A DNA stretch of 64,000 bases from Nothopassalora personata (Eukaryota; Ascomycota; Dothideomycetes; Mycosphaerellales; Mycosphaerellaceae), in the NCBI GenBank assembly GCA_033816765.1, contig CM066292.1:2108001-2172000 (forward strand), in the 5' to 3' direction. The translations under genes and the position numbers were made by a program. The notes below the pieces were generated by a model. It was not told the origin of the DNA. It was given only the letters and a program-made list of their open reading frames with translations, and searched no databases. Of this stretch, positions 1-12,653 are shown in pieces. Each line of letters begins with the position of its first letter. The first letter of the stretch is position 1.

Positions 1-2150
1 GAGGATTCTCGATAAAGCTACTAGCATCGTAGATAGTAAGGAGGGATAGAAAGCTATATATATAGATTTCCCTCTTACTTTACCTTAGCTATACCGCTTA
101 GTCGTAAAGTAAATGCCGCGCCTTAAGCCTAAGATTAACACGCTTAAGAAGGCCACTTCTAGGACTGTTGTTAATAATAACCTAATCTAGAAGGTAGCTA
201 AAATGAGTATACGTATATACTAGCGCGGTCGCGTCGCGGACGCGGATGCCTTCTACCCGAGCGAGAATTAACGCTCTATGTAACCGGAAAGGCACGACCT
301 AGACACTAAACTGTAGGTTTACGTAATGTAGCGTCCCCTATCGCAGAATCGCGAACAGTCTAAAGCGATAGATAGTTGTTACTACAACTGTAGTAGTTCG
401 AAGTACTAGGCTAGCAATTATAGGGCGATAAGGTCCTTAATATCCCGGGGCTACGTATACCTCGCTCCGAACAACTAGTAGTATTTAGGGAAAGAAGGCA
501 ACCCACGTCCTACTAAGTTCAGCTTTCGGAGGGACTATAGTAAACCGAAACTGCTCTATATGCTCCCTCTACTCGAAGAACATTATAGGCCGATCGAGTT
601 TAACAACTAGTATAAGATTCCCGCACTACGTAAGTAATAGATAGGTAGGGACTACACTAGGGTAATAAAGGTTACGCCTCCTAATTATTCTAAGCCCCCT
701 CCTAACTTTAGGCATTTAATAGAGTATAGCCCTTAGGACGCACGGTCTAGCTAAACGGAGAAGGCTACTAGTATATATTAGGTCTTATTCGGAGAAAGTG
801 AAGTAGAGTAGGTGGTCGACTTAGGTAAACTTAACGAGGTATCTACCTATCCTATGCAGTCTAACAAAGTAAAAGCGAAGGCACCCGTAGGCATTCTAAA
901 GAATCCGCACCCGAGGACCCGGTCCTTAGCCTAGGATCTACGAGCCCGAGCTAAGGCTACTAAGAAAGTTCGCCTACAATTGGAATAGGAGATCCGGTAA
1001 GCTAAGATTAACTAGTAGGAGGTTAAAATGATTAACGAAGTTAGTGCTTAAATAAGCGAAACTTAATCATTAGCTAAATCTAGGGTAACCCTAGGAAGGG
1101 GAAATAATGCCTAAGTAAATAGATTAGGGAACGATACTAATAAAGGACTGCCTAAGGATATGCCTATTAGTCCCGTAAACGCTCCCTTCGCATAAAGGAA
1201 GCGTATGTAGAATACTAAGACTATAAGGATTAATAACTACGTCCGATAATATAGTTTAGCTAATAATAGTCCGGTTATAAAGGAAGAGGGTATTATCTAC
1301 TAGATTAATTAGATCCTCTAGATAACGTTTCCTAACGTAAACGCCTAAGATTAGTTTCGATATAGTCGCTAGTTCGAGGCTGCCCTCTTCGGTCGCGTTG
1401 CTAACACCCCCGCTCTTTAGGAGAAGCTCGCTATAGTGCGACGTCTTATAGGAAAGGACCCTAAGGTTCGTACTAGACAAGTAGTCACTTGTAAAGATGA
1501 ACCTAAGTATAATAAGGAGGTCTTCCGCGAAGATAGTTAGGTCTAGTATGTTAGAGTATATTTAACTATGCTTTACTCTAAGGGTGCGGTCCCTACTACT
1601 AAGCTATATAAGGACGTTAAGAAAATCGGGCTCTCTAGTGTTCTTAACAACTTTGCTATAGTCCCTAGTCCTTAGGTAGTAGCGGAGTTTAGGAAAAATA
1701 AGAACTAGATTAGGTGCCTAATTAACGAGGGTTCCGAGGTAAATATTATCGGCTAGAGGAACGCTTATAGATTTAGGTTACCGGTAATGTCGAGTACTTA
1801 GCTTACCTTTCGAGATGCTAGAGGGCGGGCCTAGTTTAAAGGTGTTATAGGCAATTTAGATGTTTAGGTATTTAGGGTTTACTACTAAATAGACATGTTT
1901 ATCTCCTTAGATCTAAACTCACTAACAATCCTAGGACGTCCGTAGGCCCGTAAGGTGCGACTTACTGCCCGTAACTGCGATAATGGTTTATAGGAGGGGA
2001 CTATTACTAGCCGCAAAGGTGAAAGTGTTATGTTTACTACCCTAGTTAGCTCGGATAGGTATAAGACCCTTTAAGAACTATTAAAAGCATCGGGAAATAG
2101 AAGGGTAGGTTAAGTTACGGCGCTTAACCTACCGACTTACTAAAGCCGGA
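1..2150 (+). pseudogene. R1a gag C-terminal part and aspartic protease, RIP-inactivated
   Basis: The frame resembles a Gag that ends in a zinc knuckle near 375-420. In copy b the same knuckle reads C-x2-C-x4-H-x4-[Tyr for Cys] at about 29892-29933. Near 1727 a GSEVNII stretch matches the active-site neighbourhood of retroviral-type aspartic proteases (usual form D-[ST]-G), and an ILGRP-like motif follows about 65 codons later, as expected for that fold. Many TAG codons interrupt it. Gag builds the particle and protease would cut the polyprotein; neither can be made intact here. Confidence 0.75.
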
Positions 2151-2203
2151 TTTAATAAAATTGGTAAGGTTCTCGTACTATCTCGGAGAAACCTCGGACT
2201 TTA

Positions 2204-2229
2204 ATTTACCGGTCCCGGGACCGGTAAAT
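2204..2229. repeat. 26-bp perfect palindrome between protease and RT of R1a
   Basis: The half-site ATTTACCGGTCCC is followed immediately by its exact reverse complement. The identical sequence recurs at 6042, 31716 and 35907, and a less perfect form lies in every R1 LTR. Confidence 0.95.
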
Positions 2230-2532
2230 AGCTATAGTGAGGAAAACGGATACGACTACGACACGACGTATCTATAGGAAGACACGACGTATCTGTAGGA
2301 ACCCGGCAAGGCTCTAACGCCTAGCAACCATTTAGCTCACTTATTAGGATTGCTTAGGACTACTAGAATAAAGGAACGAGTTGCAGAAATTGGAATAGGC
2401 GCGTTTGAGGGAGATTCTATTACTAACGTTCATTTAGTTTAAGGGGATTAGCCCTCCGAGATCCTAAGGCAGTCTACATTAAATGCTTAGGCACGAAAGT
2501 AATAAGTAGGCTAACATATAGCTAATATTAGG

Positions 2533-5500
2533 ATGCCGCAGGTCTTTACGATGTACAAGCGTAAGGCGGATAAGAAGAAGCTAGTGGACGCGAGCGTTTA
2601 CGAACGCCTAGAATTACAAGTTAAGGGAGATATAGAATGGAAGCGTAGGGCACTGTACCTAGAATCTAAGATGCCTAAAGGATAAGGACCGTTCGATAGG
2701 AAGTACTTAACTAAGAAATTCTCAAGTATTAAGCGAGGTAGCCGGATTACGCTAGAACGACTTACCTTAATTAAGGTTAGTATTAAGCTATTACCAATAG
2801 AGCGGGCCTTATTCGATGAGATGCTCTACAACCGGGGGGCGGTCCTCGCTTAGGATTTTAGTTACATAAGGCAAATTAGGCACGACGTTATGCCACCTTA
2901 GAAGATTAACACGGTCCCTTATAGGCTATAGTAGGCACGCCCTATCCGGTTGCACCTAAGTCTTAGGGCAATTGTTAAACGCATAATTAGAGCCCGGATT
3001 AAGAACAACATCCTAGAATACTCACAAGGGGCATATTCCAATAGCTAGTTCCTAGTCGTAAAGAAGGTTAATACCTCTAGAAGCGATGTGCTATATCGGT
3101 TAATTAACTTAGCTATGCTCCTAAATAAGGTTACTATACGCAATACTAACATTCCACCGGACACGGATAGCTTCTTAGAGGATTTTACCGGGTGCCGAGT
3201 CGCTTCGCTTATAGACCTATTTTTAGGTTATAATTAGATTACTTTAGATAAGTCCTACCGGGACTCAATAGCCTTTATAACCCCTCTTAGTCTAGTACGT
3301 AACACGACTCTACCTTAAGGAGCTACTAATTCAGTTGCTTAGTTCGTGCGTACGGTAATAAAGATTCTACTTAATTATATCTCGCATCGAGCGAAGCCGT
3401 TTCTCGATAACATCGGTATTAAGGGACTAACTAAGGACTATAGGAATGCCGAGGTAGAGCCTAGGTTAAGGAAATAGGTCGTTAAGCACATCGTTTCCCT
3501 AGATCTAGTTCTTACTAACCTAGAAAGAGCTAGTGCGGTAGTTGCTAGAGGCAAATCCTAATAGTTATACGAAAAGCTTAAGATTGTTAGGTACGTTACT
3601 AGCCCGGATAGTCGCTATCCTAACCTAAAGGTTGTAGCTAAGATCCTAGATTAGCCTACGCCTACCTATATTAAGGAGGTCCGCACCTATGTGGGGCTAT
3701 GTGTGTACTTCCGGATATAGATTCCCTAGTTCGTTATTATCGCTCGACTAATGTATAAACTGCTAAAGAAGGACGCCGAGTTTACCTAGATAGAAAATGA
3801 GCAGTTCTTAAAAGAGGAGGTTACTAGATATCTTATGTAGGCTCTAGCCTTAGTTACCCTCTACTACTCACTTAGTGCTAGGTCCATCTTTATCTTAGTT
3901 AATACTAGCGGCACTAGATAGGGATGTATCGTTTCTTAAGAATTAATAGACAGTACCCGACGGCGTTACCCGGTGCGGTATAAGAGCGGAATCTAGAACG
4001 CGTTAGAATCTAGATATAATGCTAGTAAGCGGGAATGCCTTAGGGTCCTTAAGGGGCTTAAGAAGATCTAGAGATATATTACTAGCGTTAATTTTGTCCT
4101 TAAGGTTAATGCTAAGACACTTATATAGCAGCTTAACCGGCCGGCTTCGGACCTGCCGAACTCGGCAATAGCCCGGTGGGTCGTATAGATTAGGTTATTC
4201 ACGTTCGAGGTAAAGCACGTTACGGGGACTAGATACACTAGCCTAGATGCCCTGTCTCGTAGGCCCTCTACACCTTAGGAACCTAGGGAAGCTAATAAAG
4301 ACGAAGTCGACTAGATAATTAATAATAAGCTATTCGGGTACCCGGAGCCGGTCGACACCTATCTAGTTAAAATCTAGAAAACACACATCTCGGAGACTAA
4401 TATTCTAAGGGCTCTTAGTAGCTTACTTAGGTTATAGAAACCAGGACCCGGCCTAATAGTATTACCCGTGCTAAGTACCGGCGGCTAGTAAAGAAAAGCG
4501 TTAACTTCTTTATCCGAGACTAATTGCTATTCTTCTAGAAGCGCCGAGGAGCACCGTTACAACTTGTAATTAACGATAATAAGGCTTAGAAGGAGATCGT
4601 TATAGAGTGCTATAAGAGACACGGTTACCGTAGCGCTAAGGTCGTATATAACCTTATTTCCAATCGGTATTACTAGGACGGGGGCTTCGCCGATGTCTCT
4701 ACGTAGGTTCGAAGTTATGCTCCTTATAGGTTTCGCGAAGGCAACTAGCGCGCTAGTAAGCTTTACTTATCGAGCCCTTAGGTTATTAGTGAGAAGTGGT
4801 ACTCGGACCCCGTCTAGGTACATAAAAATAGGTACCTCCTAGTTGCGCGCGAAGCACTTAGCAACTAGATCGAGGCTAGAGTAATAAGGGCACCTCCTAG
4901 CTCTAAGACGGTTACTAAGTTTCTATACGAAGATGTCTTCTATAGGCACGGCTACTGTACTGAAATTGTGCTTAATAACGCTACGGTTCATACGGCTAAG
5001 GTTAAGCGGTTACTCGTGGGACTTAGTATCCGAAGGATCCGAATATTACCGTACTATCCGCAGTCTAATGCTCTAGTCGAGGTTAGGTACCGTCCGATTC
5101 TTATAGCGTTAGTAAAGCTTATAAGGAACACATACCGCGGATGGGAGTAATAGGTACCCGCTGTATTATAGGCTAATAGGACCACGACCTGTCGTACTAC
5201 TAAAATGACGCTAGCTTAGGTCCTATATAGCCATCGCACGATTCTACCAATTGAGGTTAAGCACCCGACGTAGGCGAATTACTAATGGGGATCGGTAAGA
5301 ACGACTAAGGACCTACTTACTATACGTGCGCGTTAACTCTAGGCTCGAGACCTTAGTTTAGAAGAGCTACATGCTCGAAGGAAGCGACTAAGAGAACTTA
5401 GTAAGGACTACTTTAAGTCTCACCGGAATATTAACTCTATTAGTTTCTAGAAGGGCGACCTTATTATAAGATTCGATAAGCTATATAAGGATGACTTCTT

Positions 5501-5880
5501 ACGTAAGATCGGTTACCGATAGTAAGGTCTATATCGGGTATCTAGTGTCTCTAGGGAATTTAGTACCTATATTCTTAAGGAACTTAATAGTACGCTAATA
5601 AAGGGTGTTTAGGTACGGGAAAACCTTAAGCTAGTTCTAGAGCTTCGCCCGGATAACATAGGAGTACTAAACTTAGATAATGGGACCGATCTCGTAATAG
5701 GGGAGGGAGAAGTCGCTAATAGCGAAGACAGTAGTAATTCGAACGAGATCGAGCCTATCGCCGACGAAGACGTGCTACCTATAGGAGTTAACGAAAGGGG
5801 ATCGTATCCTAAACCGGAATCTAAGAAGCTATGGGTTAGGCCTTATAACCTTTCTACAGCCGGAATTTCATAGTTTAGTA
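2533..5880 (+). pseudogene. R1a pol: reverse transcriptase, RNase H, integrase (RIP-inactivated)
   Basis: Read with TAG as Gln, the region gives a Ty3-type pol. The RT palm is at about 2950-3500: a LIDLFLGYN segment, a LPQGATNS segment, and FLDNIG at the place of the YxDD box, where the second Asp has become Asn. RNase H lies at about 3880-4270, with RYNASKRECLRVLKGLKK and then KHVTGTRYTSLDALSRRP. Integrase core at about 4560-5240 includes LNNATVHT and PYYPQSNALVEV, around the second catalytic Asp and the Glu. The clean 60-codon stretch 4968-5150 is part of the integrase. A 26-bp palindrome lies on each side of this module. I know the lineage from fungal Ty3 polyproteins; the name is not certain. 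Confidence 0.85.
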
Positions 5881-6041
5881 GGATCGAGGCTAAGAACTAA
5901 TTAGTTAGCAATAGCGTACGGAGTTTACTTCCCTTAGGCATGTGTTGCACATGCCCTTCAGTTTGTTAAGTCGATTCGGTTATCTAGACTTCACTTTATA
6001 GGGTGTTCTTACCTTAGTTAGACCTTAGTTAGTAGAGCTAC

Positions 6042-6067
6042 ATTTACCGGTCCCGGGACCGGTAAAT
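6042..6067. repeat. 26-bp perfect palindrome downstream of R1a pol
   Basis: Same 26 bases as at 2204-2229, so pol is bracketed by two identical palindromes 3.8 kb apart. It contains no CpA or TpG, so RIP could not erode it. Confidence 0.95.
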
Positions 6068-6479
6068 CGGATTACGTAATAGCGTAGCATGCCTCTACCA
6101 AATGCTTACCTAGGTGGTTACTAGCACTAGTTTTCGGTTACATGTAGGGTTATCGGACCTTTAGTGTAACCTTAATAGTACTGCTCTTACTACTTATAAG
6201 ACCGGTCTCGGCGCTACTACCTTATAACGGTTATAGGGACATACGCTAAGAGGCATACTTAAGCGTAGCTCTCTACCTACTACTTCCTCTCTTTTTCTTT
6301 AAACACTAACACTATTACTAGAGCTACTAACACATCTATCTACTACTACTATATACATTAGACGGTTCTTTAGCCTCTCTCTCTTTACGACCTTAACCTT
6401 CTTTAAAGCCCCTACCCCGACACTAAGCTTTTAAAGCTTACTAATACTCTAGAGTAGTACTACGAGATAGCTAGCTCTT

Positions 6480-9400
6480 ACGATCTTACTACTAGCAAAT
6501 CCTAGTTATTATAGCTTTAGCTAGTCTATCGTTACGCCCGGCTAGCTCGAGTATAGCGCTTACTAGTACTATTACTAGGCTCACCCGCCTACCTTAGACC
6601 TTATTCGAGTCCCTTCGCCTACCGGACAACGTTAAGCATGTCCTTACTAACACAAACACGCCGAAGTCCGCCGCTAATGTTATGTTCCGAGAGGTTAGTC
6701 CTTAGAAGCGAGTTAAGGCATTAAAGGACTTCTATAAGGGCTTTAAGAAGGTGTTTAAAGACTACTCCGTCTAGGTTAACCTGTTTTTCGAGGAAGTTAA
6801 GAGCGGTATAGGTAAGAGCTACTAGGATGAATTCCTTAGTAATAAGAAGCTCGATGTCTTATTTCCTATCGTCGGTAAGATTCGTAAGACCGGTTTAGAG
6901 ATTCGTAACCGAGAGAAGACTCTTCGAGCTACGCTTACTCGCTACTAGCTAGAGTAGATAGACAATAAGATTCTTAATCGACGCGTTATCTCCGAGCTTT
7001 GTAGTACTAATAGCGGGCGCCGCTAGCTTATAGCCTTCATTAATAAGTACCTAGACTATAGTAGGGCTATTAGTAGAATTTAGAGGGCATTAATCTAGCG
7101 TATAAGGATCGGCCGTAAGGGCATAGATCGTAAGCGAATTCTAAAGCCTAGTAATCTTACCCGGTGCAATAGGGAGGCTAAAGTACGTAGTATTAATCCG
7201 CAGTCGGCTAAGAGTAGGGAGATCATTAGAAGACACCGCCTAGCCGTCTATAAGGATGGCCTTCTATACTTTATAGAGGGTACTATTACTAAGAAGTCCG
7301 CGTCCCTAGAGGACAGTATAGATTAACCTAGACCATCTAGCTAGCAATAGCCTTAGCTACGTTAGCTACCGGGTAGTAAAGGTAAAGGACGTGTAAAGAG
7401 TACTATACTAACTCTACTAGCCTCTACCTAGCCTATAGTCCTATCGAGAGGCGGTCGTAAGTCGAGTCGACTTAAGTAGCTCCGTATAGGCGAGAGCATA
7501 GGTAAGGGCATAACTGCGCCTACTTAATCCTCGCCTAACCGAACGCTAGACGGCGCACCTATACGCGAAGGCAGTCCGCTAGGTACACCGGTTAGTACCC
7601 TACGATCTACTCTAGCCCTAACTAAGAATAGTAATCCGATACTTACTATGTTACCTTCGGCTATAATTAGGGATGTATTAGTCTTTAAGGATTAGATCCT
7701 ATAAGAAGACGAGGCCCTCCGGATTAAGCGCGCCGACTGTACCTATAATAAGCGGTACTGTAGCATTAAGTTTAGAAACTCGATTAATGTAGATAGCATT
7801 AACTAGCTACCTAAGTACCGGATAGCGGGCCTTAAGATGCTCGAATATGCTATCTCGGAGGTTCTTAAGAGGGATGGTAAGGTTAGCGCTATAATGTGCG
7901 ATTAGTATGTTCGAGATTTCTACTATAAGGCCCTCTACTTCGTTACGAATCCCGGTATTACCGCTAATACCCTATGTGAGCGCGCGCTTAAGGTCTAAGA
8001 CTAGCTCTTTAAAGGTAAGAGTTTTTTAGCTATTAAGGTGAAGAATAGGTTGTGGTTTCGCCCTAATAAGCGTAGTTAGAAGACTATTAACCCGCTTAGC
8101 TGCCTCCGCGTTCGAGGCAAAGTCGGTACTACGAGTAGTATCGTTACGTATACTAACTATAACTAGATCCTCGATAAATTTAGCATTAATGAAGCCGACT
8201 AAGCCGATCTTAATAGTACCGGTACCTACATTAATAGTAACATGCTATACTAGTATAATGACGCTAAACTAGCGCCGCGGGTTAAAATAGTTAGAGAGAT
8301 AATAAGTCGAGAATTCGACGTGTACCGATAGTACCTACGAGAATTAAATAAGGTTAGTAACGGCGGCGTCTACTAGAACATATAGTATTCTCTAAGCTAA
8401 TAGATTATGCGACAAGACCCCGGGCTATAGCTCTTATAAGTGGCGCTATACCCTTAACACTGTACTCGGTTCATCTCCTTCCCTAGGCCTACGATTTTTA
8501 GCTTTAATAGGGCTTATTAGGGGGGTAACGCGAACACTATAGTGCAGTATGCTAGGGTCGACTTAAACCTCGAAATTGAAAACTACTAGACTAGTAACCG
8601 GCTCAATATGCTATACTCTCTTAACTTAGAGGGCACTAGTAGGCCGGAGTTTTTACACGGTTTTTATAAGTAAGAGAATGCTAGAGAGTTTATCCAGTAG
8701 TACTAGACTAACGACTACATAGAAGACGGCCGATTTAAGCGTTTCTTCTCGGTTAGGGTCTAGAATTACCTAAGTAAGAATAGCATTAGCTGGTTTAGAG
8801 AGGACCTAAGCGCTAGGCAAATGCGGGTGACTACTGTAGGCGTTCTAATGAGGTAGGCCGTACATAAGAGGACACTGCGTTAGATTAACCCTTACTTTAT
8901 CGAGATCCGCGACGATAACTATCTTAAACTCTAGAGAAGCTAGAGCATACACTAGGTAATAGACCTCTATCGTGACTTTAAGACGCTAAGTAAGAGCGCT
9001 ATAGGGTTTAAGTATCGACGCCTAGTACCCGGCTATCCTTTTCCTACGGCCGTATACCTTAGTAGCATTAGCCCTCTATCCGATGCCCTAGCGGGTTTAA
9101 AGTCTTAGAACGATAACGAAGTTATCCTTAATGCTAGAAGGTGGGTTAATGCTACGGTCCGCCTAGACTCGGAGCTCTTCTATAAGAAGATGTATAATTA
9201 GCGCGTCCGAGCTATGAAATTGATAGATAAGCAGCTTAGCTTAGTTACTACTCTCGAGCAGATGTGCTTTATAAGCGAAGGGCGTGATAAGAGCTTCTTC
9301 CGTAACTACTATAGGAACTTTACTAGCTAGCTACTTAGGGACGCGTCTAGTGAGACTAATGTTAGCTACGACAACGAGTGGGTCTAGATAAAGGAGTTAT

Positions 9401-9675
9401 GTAAGAATAAGTAGAACTAAGTAGTTAGTGCGGGTTTATAGGCTCCTAGTTTCTAGTTAATTTCCGGCTACAGCTATAGCCTATAGGATTCTAGTTCTAG
9501 TTCTAGTTCTAATTCTAGTTCTAATTCTAGTTCTAATTCTAGTTCTAATGCTTCGGGTATAGGTGCTTCTAGTCCTTAGATCTTACTTGTTTCTTATAGT
9601 TACTTATCTTCCCTTAACTTACTTTCTAGTTACGCGGTAGACTCGTCTTTAGATTTATTAGGTTACTAGTACTGA
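6480..9675 (+). pseudogene. R1a ORF3: long unrecognised sense ORF after pol
   Basis: From about 6480 to a TGA at 9673-9675 one frame runs about 1,060 codons, broken almost only by TAG, the expected product of CAG under RIP. I recognise no domain. The N-terminal third is rich in Lys/Arg and Ser. The middle has regular hydrophobic/aromatic spacing typical of a folded protein, and the C-terminus has a Ser/Asn hexanucleotide-encoded tract (9482-9550) followed by a Ser/Leu-rich tail. The same frame is kept in copy b, split by E3 (about 36320-38118 and 44812-46238). It is not gag, pol or an obvious membrane envelope protein: no signal peptide or long transmembrane segment is evident. The true start codon is uncertain. 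Confidence 0.65.
9482..9550 (+). repeat. (TTCTAG/TTCTAA)n hexanucleotide tract in ORF3
   Basis: About eleven 6-bp units encode alternating Ser and Asn (or Ser, before RIP). Copy b at 46028-46112 has more units and the inverted fragment near 21010-21045 fewer, so the tract length varies between copies. Confidence 0.85.
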
Positions 9676-10038
9676 CGCTTACTTGTCTTATGAATAGCGT
9701 TCACGTTATTCGACTATCTAGCCCGCTCGATTAATGCTAACATAGCTGTCCATTCCCTCGCTAGTTTCGTAGCATACGACAACGTAGTACGACGGGCGCG
9801 AGTCGCGGATTATCGACGTTACTATTACGGTCTCTATTAAAGAAATCCTTTCGACCTTTATAAACTGTCGCTAGTAGGCCCTAGGATTACCTAACATCTT
9901 ATATGTTAAGCTAAATAGTAGGGTAAGCTACTATACTACTATAAGACTACCTTAGCTTATAGCGACTAACTATACTACCTGTGTTACCCGGGCTCACTAC
10001 TTTAGAACCTAAGGACAGGTTCGTAATGGGGGAGGATA

Positions 10039-10411
10039 TATCAACGACTAATAGGTTATGTTAACCTTAGGTTTAGAGGGGGTCCCTTAGGTCTAACTTG
10101 CCCTAATTTCATTTAGGTTTAATTGGACATTTAGGTAAGCTAGTAGGACCTAGTATAGCTATTAAAGATATATACTGCGTAGCTAAGTATTGTAAGCGTA
10201 GCATTAAGGCAACAATTCAATTTATACCTCTCGAGTAGAGGGTATAGGGGTTTAGGGTCCGCCAATCCTCTTGTTTTATCTAGCTACAACGCTACTCGTC
10301 ACGTAACCTAATTTCCCGGTCCCGGGACCGTTAAATACTCCTGCTTACGTAAGCACCGCTCTATACCACCACAACTCGGACAGGCCTACATAGGGTAGTT
10401 AGTAGACATTA
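10039..10411 (+). repeat. R1a 3' LTR (about 373 bp)
   Basis: Begins TATCAACGAC (TATTAACGAC in other copies) and ends GTAGACATTA. Other copies: 20151-20520 (minus), 21102-21471, 28096-28465, 34438-34808, 46602-46972. It contains the palindrome core CGGTCCCGGGACCG at 10317-10330 and a CTCGAGTAGAGG segment. Confidence 0.9.
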
Positions 10412-12407
10412 GTAGATACCGCCGAGAGAGATCAAAGGCGCTAAGAATAGCTCTACTTCCGCTACGGAGCGAGCGGACATTAAGTAAAGGAATACCCGTA
10501 CGCCGTAGTAGTTAATCCTACTAGGATTAATACGGCGTTAGTCGCGCTAATCCTAGAGGACGAGGGTTTTAAGTCGGATCCCGGAGATATAGGAAAAGAC
10601 TAGCTCCTAGGTAAAAGCTAGTACTAAGAGATAAAGAAGCACTAGTAAAGGGTTAGAATATAGTTAAGAGTTCTATAAACGGGAACCTTATATATACTAA
10701 TATACTCCTAAACAAAAGTTACGGAATGTTTACTCTTATCGATAAAGGATATATATACTATACCGTAATTAACGGAGACCTAGTAAAAGGCCTCGGTCTT
10801 ACGTATATTCGTAACGAGAGCTATAAGGCTATAGGGTTTACGAAGGCGATACGAAACTCGATCGAAGGAGTAGTCGCCTTCTATATAGAAATTTCCGGGA
10901 TCTAATAGGTTATTTACGCCTACGTCGTACCTTATCTAGATTTCCCTATAATCCTAGGGAACCTCTAGAAGGCGTATAATTAGATTCGGACTACGCCTAA
11001 AAAGCGCCGGTACTACTATAGCTTAGTAAAGAAATAGGTACCTAAAGGGCGTAACTACGAAGAACGTAAGTTAGGTAAGCGCTTCGCTACGATTACTACG
11101 GTAACTATAGAAGATATTAAGAAGGCCCTTAGTAAGAAGGATCCGCCTATACGAGAGGAGCTTAAGAAGAGCCTACCTCTAGAACTTTAGGATATACTTC
11201 CGTTATTTTCTACTAAGGAATTAGATAAACTTACACCGTACCGCGGTAGTCTCGACTATAAGATTAAGATCCGGACGAAAGCCGACGGAAGCCCGGAACT
11301 ATTACTCTAGGGACCGCTCTATAGTATATCTAAAGACGAGCTACTTATCCTCCGAAAGTTACTAATAGAACTATAGCGTAAGGGTTATATTCGCCCTTCT
11401 ACCTTAGAAGCGGCGGCCCCCGTCTTATTTATAAAGAAGCCCGGAGGAGGACTTAGATTCTACTATAACTATAGAGCGCTAAACTTAATTACTAAGTAGG
11501 ATCGTTACCTGCTACCCTTAATTACTAAGACTATTTAAAACTTAACGGGCGCTAGATAGATTACGAAGGTTAACGTTATAGCCGTATTCTATTACCTACG
11601 GATAGCTCGAGGGGAAGAGTATAAGACGGCTTTTTAAACTAGATTCGGCCTATAGAAGTAGCTAGTATACCCGTTTAGTTTTTCCGGCGCCCTAGCGATA
11701 TTCTAGCGGTATATTAATAGTTTATTATAGGACTACTTTAACGACTTTACCTTAGCCTATACTAATAACGTCGTTATTTACTCTAATAGAACGAAGGAGG
11801 ATTACTTCTAGAAGGTTTAAGTCGTACTCTAGAAGCTTTAGGACGGAGGCCTATTCCTAGATCCGGGGAAGTATAAGTTTACGTAGAAGAAGGTTAAGTA
11901 TCTTAGGTTTATTATATATACCGACGGGAAAGCAGTAGGACCCGACCCTAAAAAGATAGCGGTAGTAAAGGACTAGAGGGTACCTATTACCTAGAAGGAG
12001 GTACGATGTTTCTTAGGATTCGTAAACTACTACCGGATGTTTATTCTAAACTATTTAAAGCTAGCCGAACCCTTAATATCGCTAACCGGTAAGAACACGG
12101 TATTCTCCTAGGGGGAACGGTAGACTAACGCATTTAAGGCCCTAAAGGATAAGTACTATAAAGTACTAGTTCTAGCCTACTAGAACCCGAAGCTCCCTGC
12201 TTTTTTAGAGACGGACTATAGCGGTTTTACTCTAGGAGGCGCCCTCCTATAAGAAAAGGACGGAGTCGTAAAACTAGTAGGATTCTACTCAAAGAGGCTA
12301 AGATTAACTATAATATTTATAATAAGAAGATACTTACGGTAGTTTTATATCTTAAAGAGTAGGCTCCCGAGTTAAAAACGTATAAACCCTTTATAATCTA
12401 GACGGAT
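10412..12407 (+). pseudogene. G1 Ty3 element, first part: gag end, protease, RT, RNase H start
   Basis: A second Ty3 family. Reading TAG as Gln gives an RT at about 11340-11830: [27 protein letters not shown], an AFQTRFGL-like segment, and YTNNVVIYS in place of YxDD with both Asp now Asn. The RNase H start is at about 12170-12300 (FLETDYSGFTLGGALLQ). It is interrupted inside RNase H by the copia element at 12408 and resumes at 19018. No 5' LTR is visible because R1a abuts it on the left. Confidence 0.8.
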
Positions 12408-12653
12408 TGTTAAGTTAAGACCTTATAGGATACGTAGTTAGTAGCGGAGTAGAGTAAGAGATTAATCTTCAACTGGCTAATAGCTATAGAGCATGCAGCA
12501 ATATATTAGGAACTAATGCGTTGATTGTGTTAGATGTCTATCTAAGCTAAAGGGGAGAGAAGGTGTCCACGATAAGCTAAGTTATCGTGGATGCCTTAGG
12601 CTATTAGATTATAACCTAACTGTTAGCTCCCCTTAAGATGCTACATCTTAACA
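12408..12653 (-). repeat. copia LTR, left (3' LTR of the minus-strand element)
   Basis: 246 bp, nearly identical to 18772-19017. Differences are mostly C/T or G/A, consistent with RIP. It carries a strong stem (CACGATAAGCTAAG and its complement) near 12568-12592. Confidence 0.95.

Larger units (their letters stand above)
1..10411 (+). mobile_element. R1 copy a: Ty3-type LTR retrotransposon, 5' end outside window
   Basis: This is a RIP-degraded copy of a large LTR element. It aligns end to end with the second copy at 29515-46972 once that copy's nested insertions are removed. Order: gag and protease (to about 2150), RT-RNaseH-integrase (about 2530-5880), a long unrecognised ORF (about 6480-9675), then the 3' LTR (10039-10411). 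Comparison with copy b implies about 1.4 kb, including the 5' LTR, is missing to the left. All reading frames are broken mainly by TAG codons where Gln is expected. Confidence 0.9.

Noticed and set aside
1256..1480. Minus-strand frame of 74 codons in R1a gag
   Set aside because: Opposite the gag frame; TAG-type RIP stops fall on the plus strand, leaving the minus strand accidentally open.
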